Shown here: piece after piece, positions 26,380-35,160 of the stretch | Numbering within the stretch: position 1 is the stretch's first letter | Layout of the letters: the number at the start of each line of letters is the position of its first letter | Origin: Flavobacterium sp. | Lineage (GTDB): Bacteria; Bacteroidota; Bacteroidia; Flavobacteriales; Flavobacteriaceae | Direction: 5' to 3' | DNA: 59,236 nucleotides | Assembly (NCBI GenBank): GCA_010365135.1 | Contig: JAAFGY010000005.1 | Location: forward strand, 1 to 59,236 | Translations under genes and position numbers: made by a program | Notes under the pieces: generated by a model | Database searches by the model: none | Told to the model about the DNA's origin: nothing | What the model saw: the letters and a program-made list of their open reading frames with translations, nothing else

Positions 26380-27039
26380 ATGAAAGAAATTGCAGAATAT
26401 ATTACTAATGATTTTAAAGCCATTGACAGTCAGGAGACTATTACGGCTGTGCAAGACTTTTTTAGTGAGTTGACATTCTCTCATTTTCCAGTGGTTGAGG
26501 AGGAAATCTACATTGGTAGTATTGCCTCTGAGGATATTGAAACTTTTGACAGTTTAAAAAAAATAATTGATTACCGATATTCACTCGAAGGATTTTTTGC
26601 CCGAAACACCATGATATGGCTCGACGTTTTAGAAGTTTTTGCAAAAAACAAAACCAATTTAGTTCCGGTTTTAGACCACAGCAATAAATATGTAGGGTAT
26701 TATGAAATTAGAGATATTATGGATTTTTTTCATGAAACACCATTTTTGCAAGAATCAGGAGGAATAATTGTAATCCAAAAGAGAACTTTGGACTACTCAG
26801 TAGGCGAAATTACCCAAATCATTGAAAGTAACAACGGCAAAATATTAGGTTTATTCGTGTCCGAAGCTGATTCTGAAAATACGCAAGTGACCATCAAAAT
26901 AAGTTTAGGAGTTATGAATGAAATAATTCAGTCTTTTAGAAGGTATAATTATGAAATTATTTCGGAACATTTTGAAGATAATTATATCAATACTTTAAAG
27001 GAACGCTCTGATTATTTGGACAAATACCTAAATATTTAA
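26380..27039 (+). CDS. CBS-domain protein with ACT-like C-terminus
   Basis: A 219-residue cytoplasmic protein. Two CBS motifs cover residues ~1-125 (AVQDFFSELTFSHFPVVEEEIYIGSI and VLEVFAKNKTNLVPVLDHSNKYVGYYEIRDI), forming a Bateman module that usually binds adenine nucleotides. Residues ~130-215 look like an ACT-type regulatory fold (GGIIVIQKRTLDYSVGEITQIIESNNGKILGLFVSE). No enzymatic domain is seen, so a sensory or regulatory role is inferred. The nadK start lies seven bases downstream, so the two are probably one transcript, and a link between nucleotide sensing and NADP supply is plausible. Confidence 0.88.
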   Translation: MKEIAEYITNDFKAIDSQETITAVQDFFSELTFSHFPVVEEEIYIGSIASEDIETFDSLKKIIDYRYSLEGFFARNTMIWLDVLEVFAKNKTNLVPVLDHSNKYVGYYEIRDIMDFFHETPFLQESGGIIVIQKRTLDYSVGEITQIIESNNGKILGLFVSEADSENTQVTIKISLGVMNEIIQSFRRYNYEIISEHFEDNYINTLKERSDYLDKYLNI

Positions 27040-27046
27040 TACGAAA

Positions 27047-27931
27047 ATGAAAGTAGCCATTTACGGACAGTATTATCAGAATAGCACCGAACCCATCATC
27101 AAAGACATTTTAATTTTTCTGATTAAGAATAATGTTGAGATAATTATTGAATCCAATTTTTTAAAAATCTTATTCGAAAAAAATCTTATCGAAAAAGGAT
27201 ATCCCACTTTTGCATCCTATACGGAACTAAATAGTAGTTTTGATATGCTAATAAGTATTGGTGGCGATGGAACTATTTTGAGAGCAGCAACTTTGGTTCG
27301 AGATTCGGGAGTGCCCATTTTAGGGATAAATGCTGGACGCTTAGGGTTTTTAGCCACAGTTCAAAAAGATAATATTGATGAATTTATGCAATTTATTATC
27401 GATAAAAAATATTCCGTTTCTAAAAGAACCTTGCTGAGTTTGACTTGTTCCCCTGACAATGAGGCCATTCAAGACATTAATTTTGCTATGAATGAAATTT
27501 CTGTGAGTCGTCAGGATACTACTTCGATGATAACGATTGAAACTTATTTGAACAACGAATATTTGAATTCTTATTGGGCCGATGGTCTAATTATTGCAAC
27601 GCCAACGGGTTCTACAGGCTACTCTTTGAGTTGTGGCGGTCCAATATTCACACCAAATGTAAGGAGTCTTGTTATTACTCCCATTGCACCACACAATCTA
27701 AATGCTCGTCCGCTGGTGGTTCCTGATGAAACAGAAATCAGATTAAAAGTTTCTGGACGAGACGACCATTATTTAGTCTCACTTGATTCGAGAATTATTT
27801 CTGTAAAAAACGAAACCATATTATTTATAAAAAAATCCCCTTTTGAAATAAATATGGTCGAAATTCCTAACGAAACTTTTTTGAAAACACTTCGCACCAA
27901 GTTATTTTGGGGAGAAGACCGAAGAAATTAA
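27047..27931 (+). CDS. nadK: NAD kinase
   Basis: A 294-residue enzyme that phosphorylates NAD to NADP. The catalytic GGDG motif is at residues 72-75 (SIGGDGTILRAA), and NAGRLGFLA follows. The second NAD-binding region has NEISV and GLIIATPTGSTGYSLSCGGP, with TPIAPH beyond it. The length and motif order are those of standard bacterial NadK. It follows the CBS protein in a probable operon. After its stop comes a 170-base spacer with a new promoter for the DUF6089-uppS-bamA block. Confidence 0.97.
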   Translation: MKVAIYGQYYQNSTEPIIKDILIFLIKNNVEIIIESNFLKILFEKNLIEKGYPTFASYTELNSSFDMLISIGGDGTILRAATLVRDSGVPILGINAGRLGFLATVQKDNIDEFMQFIIDKKYSVSKRTLLSLTCSPDNEAIQDINFAMNEISVSRQDTTSMITIETYLNNEYLNSYWADGLIIATPTGSTGYSLSCGGPIFTPNVRSLVITPIAPHNLNARPLVVPDETEIRLKVSGRDDHYLVSLDSRIISVKNETILFIKKSPFEINMVEIPNETFLKTLRTKLFWGEDRRN

Positions 27932-28055
27932 ACCATTTTTTGCACTTGCTATACGAATATCTTGATTTTTACCGTTTCTGTACTATCGAATCAATAATTG
28001 AAATTAATTTTTTGAGTTAATTTTTCAATAAAGTTCACATTTAATCTAATGTGTA

Positions 28056-28084
28056 TTGATTCGTGTCGATAATTATTATATTTG
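28056..28084 (+). promoter_or_regulatory. -33/-7 promoter of the DUF6089-uppS-bamA unit
   Basis: TTG (28056-28058), 18 bases, then TATATTTG (28077-28084). The start codon of the DUF6089 gene is 17 bases further on. This is one of the clearest promoters in the window. Confidence 0.7.
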
Positions 28085-28101
28085 CACGCAATTTTAAATA
28101 A

Positions 28102-28779
28102 ATGTATAAACTTTTTAATCTACTATTCTTGTTCTTCTTTTTAACAATGAATGCACAAATTCACGAAATTGGCGTATTTGTGGGCGGAAGTAATTACATT
28201 GGCGATGTGGGTTCCACAACCTATATTTCGCCAAACAAACCCGCAATGGGACTTCTTTATAAATGGAATAAAAGTCCAAGATTGGCTTATCGCTTTTCAA
28301 TAAATGGCGCTTATATTTATGCAAATGACATTGATTCAAATGAACCTGGAAGAAATCTAAGAGGATTTCATTTTAGAAACAGTATAAAAGAAGTATCTTT
28401 AGGCCTTGAATTTAATTTTTTTGATTTTAATTTACATGAAGTTGAAAGGAAATATACGCCATATGTTCATTCGGGCTTAAGTTATTTCCGCTCTCACGAT
28501 GCTTATTTATCGTCGGGACAAATTGTAATGCTGGATCATCATTCGGGTGCATTAGCAATTCCTATGACTTTGGGTATAAAATCAAATGTATTTCCTCATG
28601 TAATATTGGCTATGGAAATTGGAGCAAGATACACATTTACAGATAATTTGGACGGAAGTAATCCAAAGGACGAAATTTTTCCTAAATTTGGAAATATAAA
28701 TAATAATGATTGGTACGTTTTCTCAGGGCTAACCCTAACGTACACCTTTGGAAACAAGCCATGTTATTGTGCAGAATAA
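28102..28779 (+). CDS. DUF6089-type outer-membrane beta-barrel-like protein
   Basis: A 225-residue exported protein. It has a signal peptide (hydrophobic residues 4-18, ending MNAQ), then alternating beta-strand patterns with aromatic ends (EIGVFVGGSNYIGDV, RFSINGAYIY, VSLGLEFNFFDF) and a final TFGNKPCYCAE. The pattern is that of a small outer-membrane or periplasmic barrel and fits the DUF6089 family of Bacteroidota. It is the first gene of a block with uppS, bamA and two Skp-like chaperones, which points to envelope assembly. Its precise role is unknown. Confidence 0.8.
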   Translation: MYKLFNLLFLFFFLTMNAQIHEIGVFVGGSNYIGDVGSTTYISPNKPAMGLLYKWNKSPRLAYRFSINGAYIYANDIDSNEPGRNLRGFHFRNSIKEVSLGLEFNFFDFNLHEVERKYTPYVHSGLSYFRSHDAYLSSGQIVMLDHHSGALAIPMTLGIKSNVFPHVILAMEIGARYTFTDNLDGSNPKDEIFPKFGNINNNDWYVFSGLTLTYTFGNKPCYCAE

Positions 28780-28783
28780 AGAA

Positions 28784-29524
28784 ATGAATCTACTAGAATC
28801 GATAGACTTAACAAATTTACCTAAACATTTAGCCATCATTATGGATGGCAATGGCCGTTGGGCAAAAAAACAAGGACTGTTAAGAACTTTAGGTCACGAA
28901 AGTGGTACAAAATCCGTAAAATCAAACATAAAAACGTGTGCCAAATTAGGGATTGAAAACCTTACCTTATACGCATTCTCTACCGAAAACTGGAACAGAC
29001 CCAAACTGGAAGTTGATACTTTAATGAAAATATTAGTCCGATCATTAAAGAAAGAACTTAAAACTCTGCAAGAAAACAATATCAAATTGAATACCATTGG
29101 TAACTTAGAAAAATTACCAAAATCAGCCCAAAACGAACTTCTGGATGTCATTGACAAAACCAAAAATAATTCTCGAATGACACTAACTCTGGCATTGAGC
29201 TATGGTTCGAGAGAAGAAATCGTAAATGCTGTAAGAAACATTAGCGATAAAGTTAAAAATAATATAATTTCATTAGACTCTATTGACGATTCAATTATAA
29301 ATGAGCATCTTTACACGCGAAATTTACCCGAGGTAGATTTATTGATAAGAACAAGCGGAGAACATAGAATAAGTAATTTTTTGTTGTGGCAAATTGCCTA
29401 TGCAGAATTATATTTTACTGATATATTATGGCCTGACTTTAAAGAACAAGATTTGTATGAGGCTATCATTAGTTATCAAAAAAGAGAGCGTAGATTTGGA
29501 AAAACAAGTGAACAAATTAAATAA
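28784..29524 (+). CDS. uppS: Isoprenyl transferase (undecaprenyl pyrophosphate synthase)
   Basis: A 246-residue cis-prenyltransferase that makes undecaprenyl pyrophosphate, the lipid carrier for peptidoglycan and surface glycans. The catalytic Asp is D21 in IIMDGNGRWAKKQG. Other motifs are LTLYAFSTENWNRP, the LIRTSGEHRISNFLLWQ motif near the C-terminus and YFTDILWPDF. It begins four bases after the DUF6089 stop. Its 3' end overlaps the likely bamA start by 17 bases, consistent with translational coupling. Confidence 0.97.
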   Translation: MNLLESIDLTNLPKHLAIIMDGNGRWAKKQGLLRTLGHESGTKSVKSNIKTCAKLGIENLTLYAFSTENWNRPKLEVDTLMKILVRSLKKELKTLQENNIKLNTIGNLEKLPKSAQNELLDVIDKTKNNSRMTLTLALSYGSREEIVNAVRNISDKVKNNIISLDSIDDSIINEHLYTRNLPEVDLLIRTSGEHRISNFLLWQIAYAELYFTDILWPDFKEQDLYEAIISYQKRERRFGKTSEQIK

Positions 29525-32219
29525 TTTTTTAGTGTTACAAAGAAGCATAAAGATAGTACTTAGCCTATTGATTTTTGGAAGTTTTTCACAAATTAAAGCC
29601 CAAGAAAGAGTCCCGTTTGACCAAGGAAAAACCTACATCCTAGCCAAAGTTAACGTAGTTGGCAAAATAAGTTTTAACTCAAATACCGTTGTCACCTTTG
29701 CAGGTCTTGAAAAAGGGCAGGAAATTACCGTTCCCGGCGAAGAAATTAGCAATGCCATCAAAAAATTAGGAAAACTAGGATTGTTTGATGAGATTTCATT
29801 TTATGTAAATAAAATCGAAAAAGACAGTATCTTTCTTGATTTACACGTCGAAGAATTACCAAAATTAAATGAGGTAAAATTCGTGGGTGTCAACAAAAGC
29901 AAAATCGAAGGATTGATAAAAGATAATGGCCTTACAAAAGGCAAAGTAGTCAATGAAAATTTAATAACAACTACCAAAAATTATATTGAAAATAAATACA
30001 AAAAAGACGGTTTTTACAATACCAAGGTAACCATTAATACCGTTATAGACACAGCGCAAATTAACCAAGTTAATATGGTTGTGAAAATTGATAAAGGCTC
30101 GAAAGTCAAAATTAAGGACATCGTATTTGAAGGAAACAAAGAGATAAAATCCAAAACTTTGCTCGCTGCAATGAAAGACACCAAACGTAAAAAGCTTTTA
30201 AGTATAAAAACGTCAAAGTTTATCAAGGCAAAATACGAAGCCGATTTAGAAAAAGTAATTGCAGCTTATAAAGAAAGAGGGTATCGAGATGCCAGAATAC
30301 TCTCGGACTCAGTGGCGTATAACACTGATTTGAAGGCTTTGATGATTAAAATAAAAGTGGAAGAAGGCAACAAATACCGTTTTGGAAATATTAAATTTCT
30401 AGGAAATACGGTGTATTCCGATGAAGGACTTCTTGGAATGCTTGGCATCAAAAAAGGAGACACCTATAATGGTGTGCTTTTAGAAAAAAGAATTGCGGAC
30501 AAATCTAAACCAGATGGCGATGATATTACCAATTTATACCAAAACAATGGTTATTTATTTTCCACAATAAATGCAGTAGAAACCAAAACAGCAAACGACT
30601 CTATCGACTTTGAAATTCGAATTACCGAAGGGCCAATCGCTTATTTCAACAAAATTACCGTTACTGGAAATGACAAAACAAATGACCACGTAATTTATAG
30701 AGAATTAAGAACAAAACCAGGCGAAAAATACAACAAAGATTTGCTCATTAGAACTATTCGTGAAATTGGACAATTAGGATTTTTTGATCCAGAAGCTATT
30801 GAACCAAAATTCAAAAACGTTGATGCTGCAGCGGGAACAGTAGATATTGAATATCCTTTGACCGAAAAAGGAGCCAGCCAGATTGAGCTCCAAGGTGGTT
30901 ATGGCGGAGGTGGTTTCATTGGAACATTAGGATTGTCATTCAATAATTTCTCGGCAAGAAACCTATTTAATAAAGAGGCTTACAAACCTCTTCCTATGGG
31001 TGATGGTCAAAAAGTTTCCTTACGATTACAAGCGAGTTCTTACTATAGAACCTATAGTTTGTCCTTTTCAGAACCGTGGTTTGGCAAGAAAAAACCAGTG
31101 CAGCTAAGCACCTCTTTATCTTACACCACTCAATTTGATAATAATTATCAAACCCAAAAAGTTAATAAAAGTAAAAGTTTTAATATCTTAACTATGTCGG
31201 TTGGTATTTACAAAAGACTTACTGTTCCCGATGATTATTTTGGATTATCACAAACCATAAGTTACCAACATTACGATTTACACAATTACAATACAGGTTT
31301 ATTTACTTTTGGTAATGGTGCATCACGAAATTTAGCCTACACTATCGGACTTTCCAGAAGCAACAAAGGAATCAATCCTATATTTCCAATATATGGTGCA
31401 GAATTTAGTTTAGTAGGTAAATTTTCACTTCCTTATTCTTTGTTTAATGGCGTTAATTATGCGACATTAGGAGATCAAGCGGAATATAAAACAAGATACC
31501 AAGGAACTACATCTACTTATGGAGTTGACAACAAACCGCTAAGCCCTGGTGATTATATAAAACAAACTACAATAAATGGCGTAAGTGGTCCAATGAGTGT
31601 TGGATCTGACTATCAAAATGCAGATACAGATGTGCCAAAAGTGGATCAAAAAAAATACAATTGGTTAGAATATTACAAAATAAAGTTCAAAGCGGATTGG
31701 TATACCAAAGTTTATGGTAAATTAGTATTTCGATCGTTGACTGAATTTGGATTCTTAGGTGCTTACAATAAAGATAGAGGCGTTATCCCTTTCGAAAGAT
31801 ACTATTTGGGAGGAGATGGAATGGCAAATTATTCGATGGATGGTAGAGAAACCGTAGCTTTGAGAGGTTATCCAAATGGGTCTTTAACACCTGTAAATAA
31901 GGGAGGACAAGCAATTGGAGCAACAATATATAATAAATATTCGTTAGAATTACGTTACCCAATTACCTTAAAAGCATCAGCATCAATATATGCGCTTACG
32001 TTTTTAGAGGCAGGTTCATCATTTGATACGTTCAAAAATTACAATCCATTTGCTTTAAGTCGTTCGGCTGGAGCAGGATTAAGAGTGTTTATGCCTGCAT
32101 TTGGATTATTAGGAATTGATTTTGGATACGGCTTTGATGGTTTGCCAATGGCAAATGGGCTGCTATCTCCGAAAGCAAATGGATGGGAAACGCATTTTAT
32201 AATTGGCCAACAATTTTAA
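29508..32219 (+). CDS. bamA: Outer-membrane assembly factor BamA
   Basis: A 903-residue Omp85 protein that inserts beta-barrel proteins into the outer membrane. A signal peptide (hydrophobic IVLSLLIFGSFSQIKAQ) precedes POTRA domains, visible as repeated VxVxG..F/L patterns such as KVNVVGKISF and FVGVNKSKI. The C-terminal ~400 residues form the 16-strand barrel (GGYGGGGFIGTLG, LSFSEPWF, VALRGYPNGS with the conserved R-G-F/Y lid motif). The start is not an ATG. The GTG at 29508 overlaps uppS; a GTG at 29532 is the alternative and gives an equally good signal peptide. An ATG only exists much further upstream, inside uppS. Confidence 0.95.
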   Translation: MNKLNNFLVLQRSIKIVLSLLIFGSFSQIKAQERVPFDQGKTYILAKVNVVGKISFNSNTVVTFAGLEKGQEITVPGEEISNAIKKLGKLGLFDEISFYVNKIEKDSIFLDLHVEELPKLNEVKFVGVNKSKIEGLIKDNGLTKGKVVNENLITTTKNYIENKYKKDGFYNTKVTINTVIDTAQINQVNMVVKIDKGSKVKIKDIVFEGNKEIKSKTLLAAMKDTKRKKLLSIKTSKFIKAKYEADLEKVIAAYKERGYRDARILSDSVAYNTDLKALMIKIKVEEGNKYRFGNIKFLGNTVYSDEGLLGMLGIKKGDTYNGVLLEKRIADKSKPDGDDITNLYQNNGYLFSTINAVETKTANDSIDFEIRITEGPIAYFNKITVTGNDKTNDHVIYRELRTKPGEKYNKDLLIRTIREIGQLGFFDPEAIEPKFKNVDAAAGTVDIEYPLTEKGASQIELQGGYGGGGFIGTLGLSFNNFSARNLFNKEAYKPLPMGDGQKVSLRLQASSYYRTYSLSFSEPWFGKKKPVQLSTSLSYTTQFDNNYQTQKVNKSKSFNILTMSVGIYKRLTVPDDYFGLSQTISYQHYDLHNYNTGLFTFGNGASRNLAYTIGLSRSNKGINPIFPIYGAEFSLVGKFSLPYSLFNGVNYATLGDQAEYKTRYQGTTSTYGVDNKPLSPGDYIKQTTINGVSGPMSVGSDYQNADTDVPKVDQKKYNWLEYYKIKFKADWYTKVYGKLVFRSLTEFGFLGAYNKDRGVIPFERYYLGGDGMANYSMDGRETVALRGYPNGSLTPVNKGGQAIGATIYNKYSLELRYPITLKASASIYALTFLEAGSSFDTFKNYNPFALSRSAGAGLRVFMPAFGLLGIDFGYGFDGLPMANGLLSPKANGWETHFIIGQQF

Positions 32220-32256
32220 AAAATTCGATATTAATTTTTCTAATACAGCTAAAGTT

Positions 32257-33747
32257 ATGAGAAAACAATTATTATTTATATTTTTAGTATTCCTTGGAGT
32301 AAATACCTCTAATGGACAAACCAGAGGTACTAAGGTTGGTTATATTGATATGGAATACATTTTGCAAAATGTACCAGATTATACCGAAGCTCAAAACCAG
32401 CTAGAACAGAAAGCCCAAAAATGGAAACAAGAAATTGAGACCAAGAAAATGGAGATCAACAAGCTAAAAGACGCTTTAAAAGCCGAAAAAGCATTGTTGA
32501 CTAAAGGACTTATTGAAGAAAGAAATGCCGAAATTGTGTTCCTTGAAAACGAAACTTTAGACTTACAACAAAAAAGATTTGGTCCAAATGGCGATTTAAT
32601 GACCCAAAAAGCGGGTTTAACAAAACCTATTCAAGACCAAGTTTTTACGGCAGTTCAAGACATTGCAGAAGCCAAAAAATACGATTTCATTTTTGACAAA
32701 ACCTCTGATATGACCATGCTTTTTGCTGCAAAAAGATTTGACATAAGCGATCAAATTATTCGTGTTTTGAATCGAACTGAAAAAAGAGAGCAACTCACAA
32801 AAAAACAACTTAAAGAAGAAGAAGCCAAAGAAGCCAAAGAAGAAGCAATGGACGATAATCCGGCTTTAGCAAAAAAACAAAAATCATTAGATGCAAAAAA
32901 AGCTGCGCGTGAAGCAGTTATAGCCAATCGACTATTAATGCAGGAAGAAAGGAAAAAAGCCGCTGAAGAAAGAAAATTGCAAATTATGGCTGATAGAGAA
33001 GCTAGGATAAATGGCACAACTCCTACGTCTGCAAAAACAGCATCGCCAACTGGTACTTCTGTAACTAAAGAAGCAGCAGTAACGGCCGCAGCAGAAGCAA
33101 AACAAGCACAAGCCGATGAACGAGCTGAAAAGTTAAGAATTCGACAACAAGCAGTTGCAGATAAGAAAAACGCCTTAGAAGAAAGAAGACTTCAAATTCT
33201 AGCTGAAAGAGAAGCTAAAAAATCTGGAACCGTTCCGGTAACAACTAAAACTACTGACGCAACAACAGATTCTAATGCTGAAAAAGAAGCAGTAAAAACG
33301 GCTGCCGCAACATCAGCTGCAGAAGCAAAACAAAAACAGGCAGACGCTAGAGCAAAAACAATTGAAGATCGTAAAAAAGTGATCGAAGACAATAAAAAAG
33401 CACAAGAAGAAAAAAGAAAACAAGCACTAGAAGCTAAAAAAACTGGCACGGTTTCTGAGAGTCCAACAAAAGAGGGGGTAAAAACGCCAACAACTTCCGC
33501 TGAACCAGCTAAAACTGTACCTAGTACAACAGCGACCAAAGATACAACTGCAAAAACAGCTGTAGAAGAAGCGAAACAACAACAAGCAGACGCCAGAGCG
33601 AAAACTCTCGAAAATCGAAATAAAGTAATTGAAGACCGCAAAAAAGCTTTAGAAGAAAAAAGAAAAAAAATACTAGAAGATAGAGAAGCCGCTAAAAAAG
33701 CAAAAGACAGTTTAAAAACAATAAAAGAGAATACAAACACTAATTAA
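32257..33747 (+). CDS. Expanded OmpH/Skp-like periplasmic chaperone with repeated coiled-coil tail
   Basis: A 496-residue protein. A signal peptide (MRKQLLFIFLVFLGVNTSNGQ) and an OmpH/Skp domain (residues ~25-180: VGYIDMEYILQNVPDYTEAQNQLEQKAQKW ... YDFIFDKTSDMTMLFA) are followed by ~310 residues of Ala/Lys/Glu/Arg-rich helix. The tail contains about four units of an EAKQxQADxRAxxLxxRxxxxxxKKxALEERRxxIL type separated by Thr/Pro/Ser linkers. Skp normally has ~160-170 residues, so this is a large expansion. The periplasmic chaperone role is inferred from family and position, directly after bamA and before a normal-length paralogue. I chose the ATG at 32257 for its signal peptide. Confidence 0.9.
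   Translation: MRKQLLFIFLVFLGVNTSNGQTRGTKVGYIDMEYILQNVPDYTEAQNQLEQKAQKWKQEIETKKMEINKLKDALKAEKALLTKGLIEERNAEIVFLENETLDLQQKRFGPNGDLMTQKAGLTKPIQDQVFTAVQDIAEAKKYDFIFDKTSDMTMLFAAKRFDISDQIIRVLNRTEKREQLTKKQLKEEEAKEAKEEAMDDNPALAKKQKSLDAKKAAREAVIANRLLMQEERKKAAEERKLQIMADREARINGTTPTSAKTASPTGTSVTKEAAVTAAAEAKQAQADERAEKLRIRQQAVADKKNALEERRLQILAEREAKKSGTVPVTTKTTDATTDSNAEKEAVKTAAATSAAEAKQKQADARAKTIEDRKKVIEDNKKAQEEKRKQALEAKKTGTVSESPTKEGVKTPTTSAEPAKTVPSTTATKDTTAKTAVEEAKQQQADARAKTLENRNKVIEDRKKALEEKRKKILEDREAAKKAKDSLKTIKENTNTN
32935..33705 (+). repeat. Coding repeats in the OmpH tail
   Basis: Related segments encoding Lys/Glu/Arg-rich helix end with EEKRKxxLEDREA-like sequence near 32950-33010, 33100-33220, 33320-33440 and 33565-33700. 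They are separated by Thr/Ser/Ala/Pro-rich linkers of 20-45 codons. Similarity is clear at protein level but imperfect, so this is not a clean DNA tandem repeat. Confidence 0.7.
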
Positions 33748-33763
33748 TTAATATTTTAAAACG

Positions 33764-34264
33764 ATGAAACAAATCAAAACATTACTAATTGCTGCAATAC
33801 TTGTTTTAGGAGCCAGCCAAACTATGAACGCTCAAGCAAAAACAGCTCACGTTGATGTAAGCGAAATTATGACAAAAATGCCAGCAATGTTGGATGCTCA
33901 AAAACAACTCGAAAAATTGAGCGCCACTTATGATGCAGATTACAAAAAAATGGCCGAAGAATTTCAGGCTAAACTAAAAAAGTATGATGCTGAAGCTGCA
34001 ACTGTTACTGATGCTGTAAATGCTGAACGCCAAAAAGAAGTTCAAGATATGCAAAAAAGAATTCAAGATTTTGGTCAAAATGCCCAAAAAGAATTGCAAA
34101 CAAAACAAGAAGCGATAACTAAACCTATCTACGAAAAAGTAAGAGCTTCTATCCAAAAAGTGGGTAAAGCTAAAGGATATCAATATGTTCTTGATGGAAC
34201 TACGCTTTTACTTGCAGATGGTCCTAACTTGACTGCAGATGTAAAAAAAGATTTAGGGTTCTAA
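33764..34264 (+). CDS. OmpH/Skp family periplasmic chaperone
   Basis: A 166-residue, normal-length Skp-like protein. The signal peptide (MKQIKTLLIAAILVLGASQTMNAQ) is followed by the Skp core: AHVDVSEIMTKMPAMLDAQKQLEKLSATY, a long coiled coil (residues ~50-120) and the closing KGYQYVLDGTTLLLADG strand. Skp trimers hold unfolded outer-membrane proteins for BamA. It follows its enlarged paralogue by 16 bases, and a strong terminator follows it, closing the envelope block that starts at 28056. Confidence 0.95.
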   Translation: MKQIKTLLIAAILVLGASQTMNAQAKTAHVDVSEIMTKMPAMLDAQKQLEKLSATYDADYKKMAEEFQAKLKKYDAEAATVTDAVNAERQKEVQDMQKRIQDFGQNAQKELQTKQEAITKPIYEKVRASIQKVGKAKGYQYVLDGTTLLLADGPNLTADVKKDLGF

Positions 34265-34286
34265 AAACACACCTTCATTAATATGA

Positions 34287-34325
34287 AAACGCTCAACCAA
34301 ATTCTTGGATTGAGCGTTTTTTTTA
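34287..34325 (+). terminator. Rho-independent terminator of the bamA-ompH unit
   Basis: AAAACGCTCAA (34287-34297) pairs with TTGAGCGTTTT (34310-34320), followed by a T run. It starts 23 bases after the stop of the second OmpH gene. Confidence 0.9.
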
Positions 34326-34374
34326 TGGTATGAATTTTTAGGATATTTGCAATGGAGGAACTAACTTTGTTTCT

Positions 34375-35151
34375 ATGGATAACAATCGACCAATCGGGAT
34401 TTTTGACTCAGGCATTGGGGGGACTTCTATTTGGGCGGCTATTCACAAATTACTTCCTAACGAAAAAACGATCTATTTAGCCGATAGCAAAAATGCACCT
34501 TACGGCCAAAAATCAAAAGACGAAATTATTGCATTAAGCGAAAAAAATACTGAGGTTTTGCTAAATCTGGATTGCAAATTAATTGTCGTGGCTTGCAACA
34601 CTGCCACCACAAATGCCATTCAAGAATTAAGGGCAAAATACAATGTTCCTTTTATTGGTATAGAACCCGCCATAAAACCTGCAGCGACAAATTCTAAGAC
34701 ACAAACTATAGGAATCTTAGCTACGCAAGGCACATTAAATAGTGAGCTTTTTCATAAAACTGCTGAGAAGTTTCACGATACAAAAATTATCGAACAAGTA
34801 GGTCACGGATTAGTACAACTCATTGAAAACGGCGAGATGAATTCGCCTGAAATGACACACCTTCTTCACTCCTATCTCACTCCAATGATGGATGCTAACA
34901 TTGATTATCTTGTATTAGGTTGCAGCCATTATCCATATTTGATTCCACAAATTAAAAAAATACTTCCCGCTCACATCCAAATTATAGATTCCGGTGAAGC
35001 TGTAGCCAAACAAACTCAAAATATATTGAAAAAAAAACTAGGATTTTCATTAAGCAAAAAAAATGAAGCAGTGTTTTACACTAATTCTAATTCAAAAGTA
35101 CTTTCTGAAATTCTAGGAAAGCAATATGAAGTCATTGAAAAAGATTTTTAA
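34375..35151 (+). CDS. murI: Glutamate racemase
   Basis: A 258-residue racemase that supplies D-glutamate for peptidoglycan. The two catalytic cysteines are in VACNTATT (C74) and LGCSHYP (C183). The conserved start is IGIFDSGIGGTS, with the Asp/Ser pair at residues 11-12. YLADSKNAPYG is the next family motif. The gene lies after the envelope operon terminator and is probably separately transcribed. A TAACTTTG element lies only six bases before the ATG and a GGAGG stretch lies upstream. It is convergent with the gamma-carbonic anhydrase gene, nine bases away. Confidence 0.97.
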   Translation: MDNNRPIGIFDSGIGGTSIWAAIHKLLPNEKTIYLADSKNAPYGQKSKDEIIALSEKNTEVLLNLDCKLIVVACNTATTNAIQELRAKYNVPFIGIEPAIKPAATNSKTQTIGILATQGTLNSELFHKTAEKFHDTKIIEQVGHGLVQLIENGEMNSPEMTHLLHSYLTPMMDANIDYLVLGCSHYPYLIPQIKKILPAHIQIIDSGEAVAKQTQNILKKKLGFSLSKKNEAVFYTNSNSKVLSEILGKQYEVIEKDF

Positions 35152-35160
35152 GAACATCGG

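Noticed and set aside
33192..33740. A 182-codon open frame antisense to the OmpH tail
   Set aside because: It is the reverse reading of a Lys/Glu/Ala-rich coiled-coil tail; the resulting Ser/Phe/Leu-rich sequence is a composition artefact and has no family pattern.
34362..34369. TAACTTTG as a murI promoter
   Set aside because: It matches the -7 consensus, but it ends six bases before the ATG and would give an essentially leaderless transcript; the -33 is not convincing. Kept only as a note in the murI entry.
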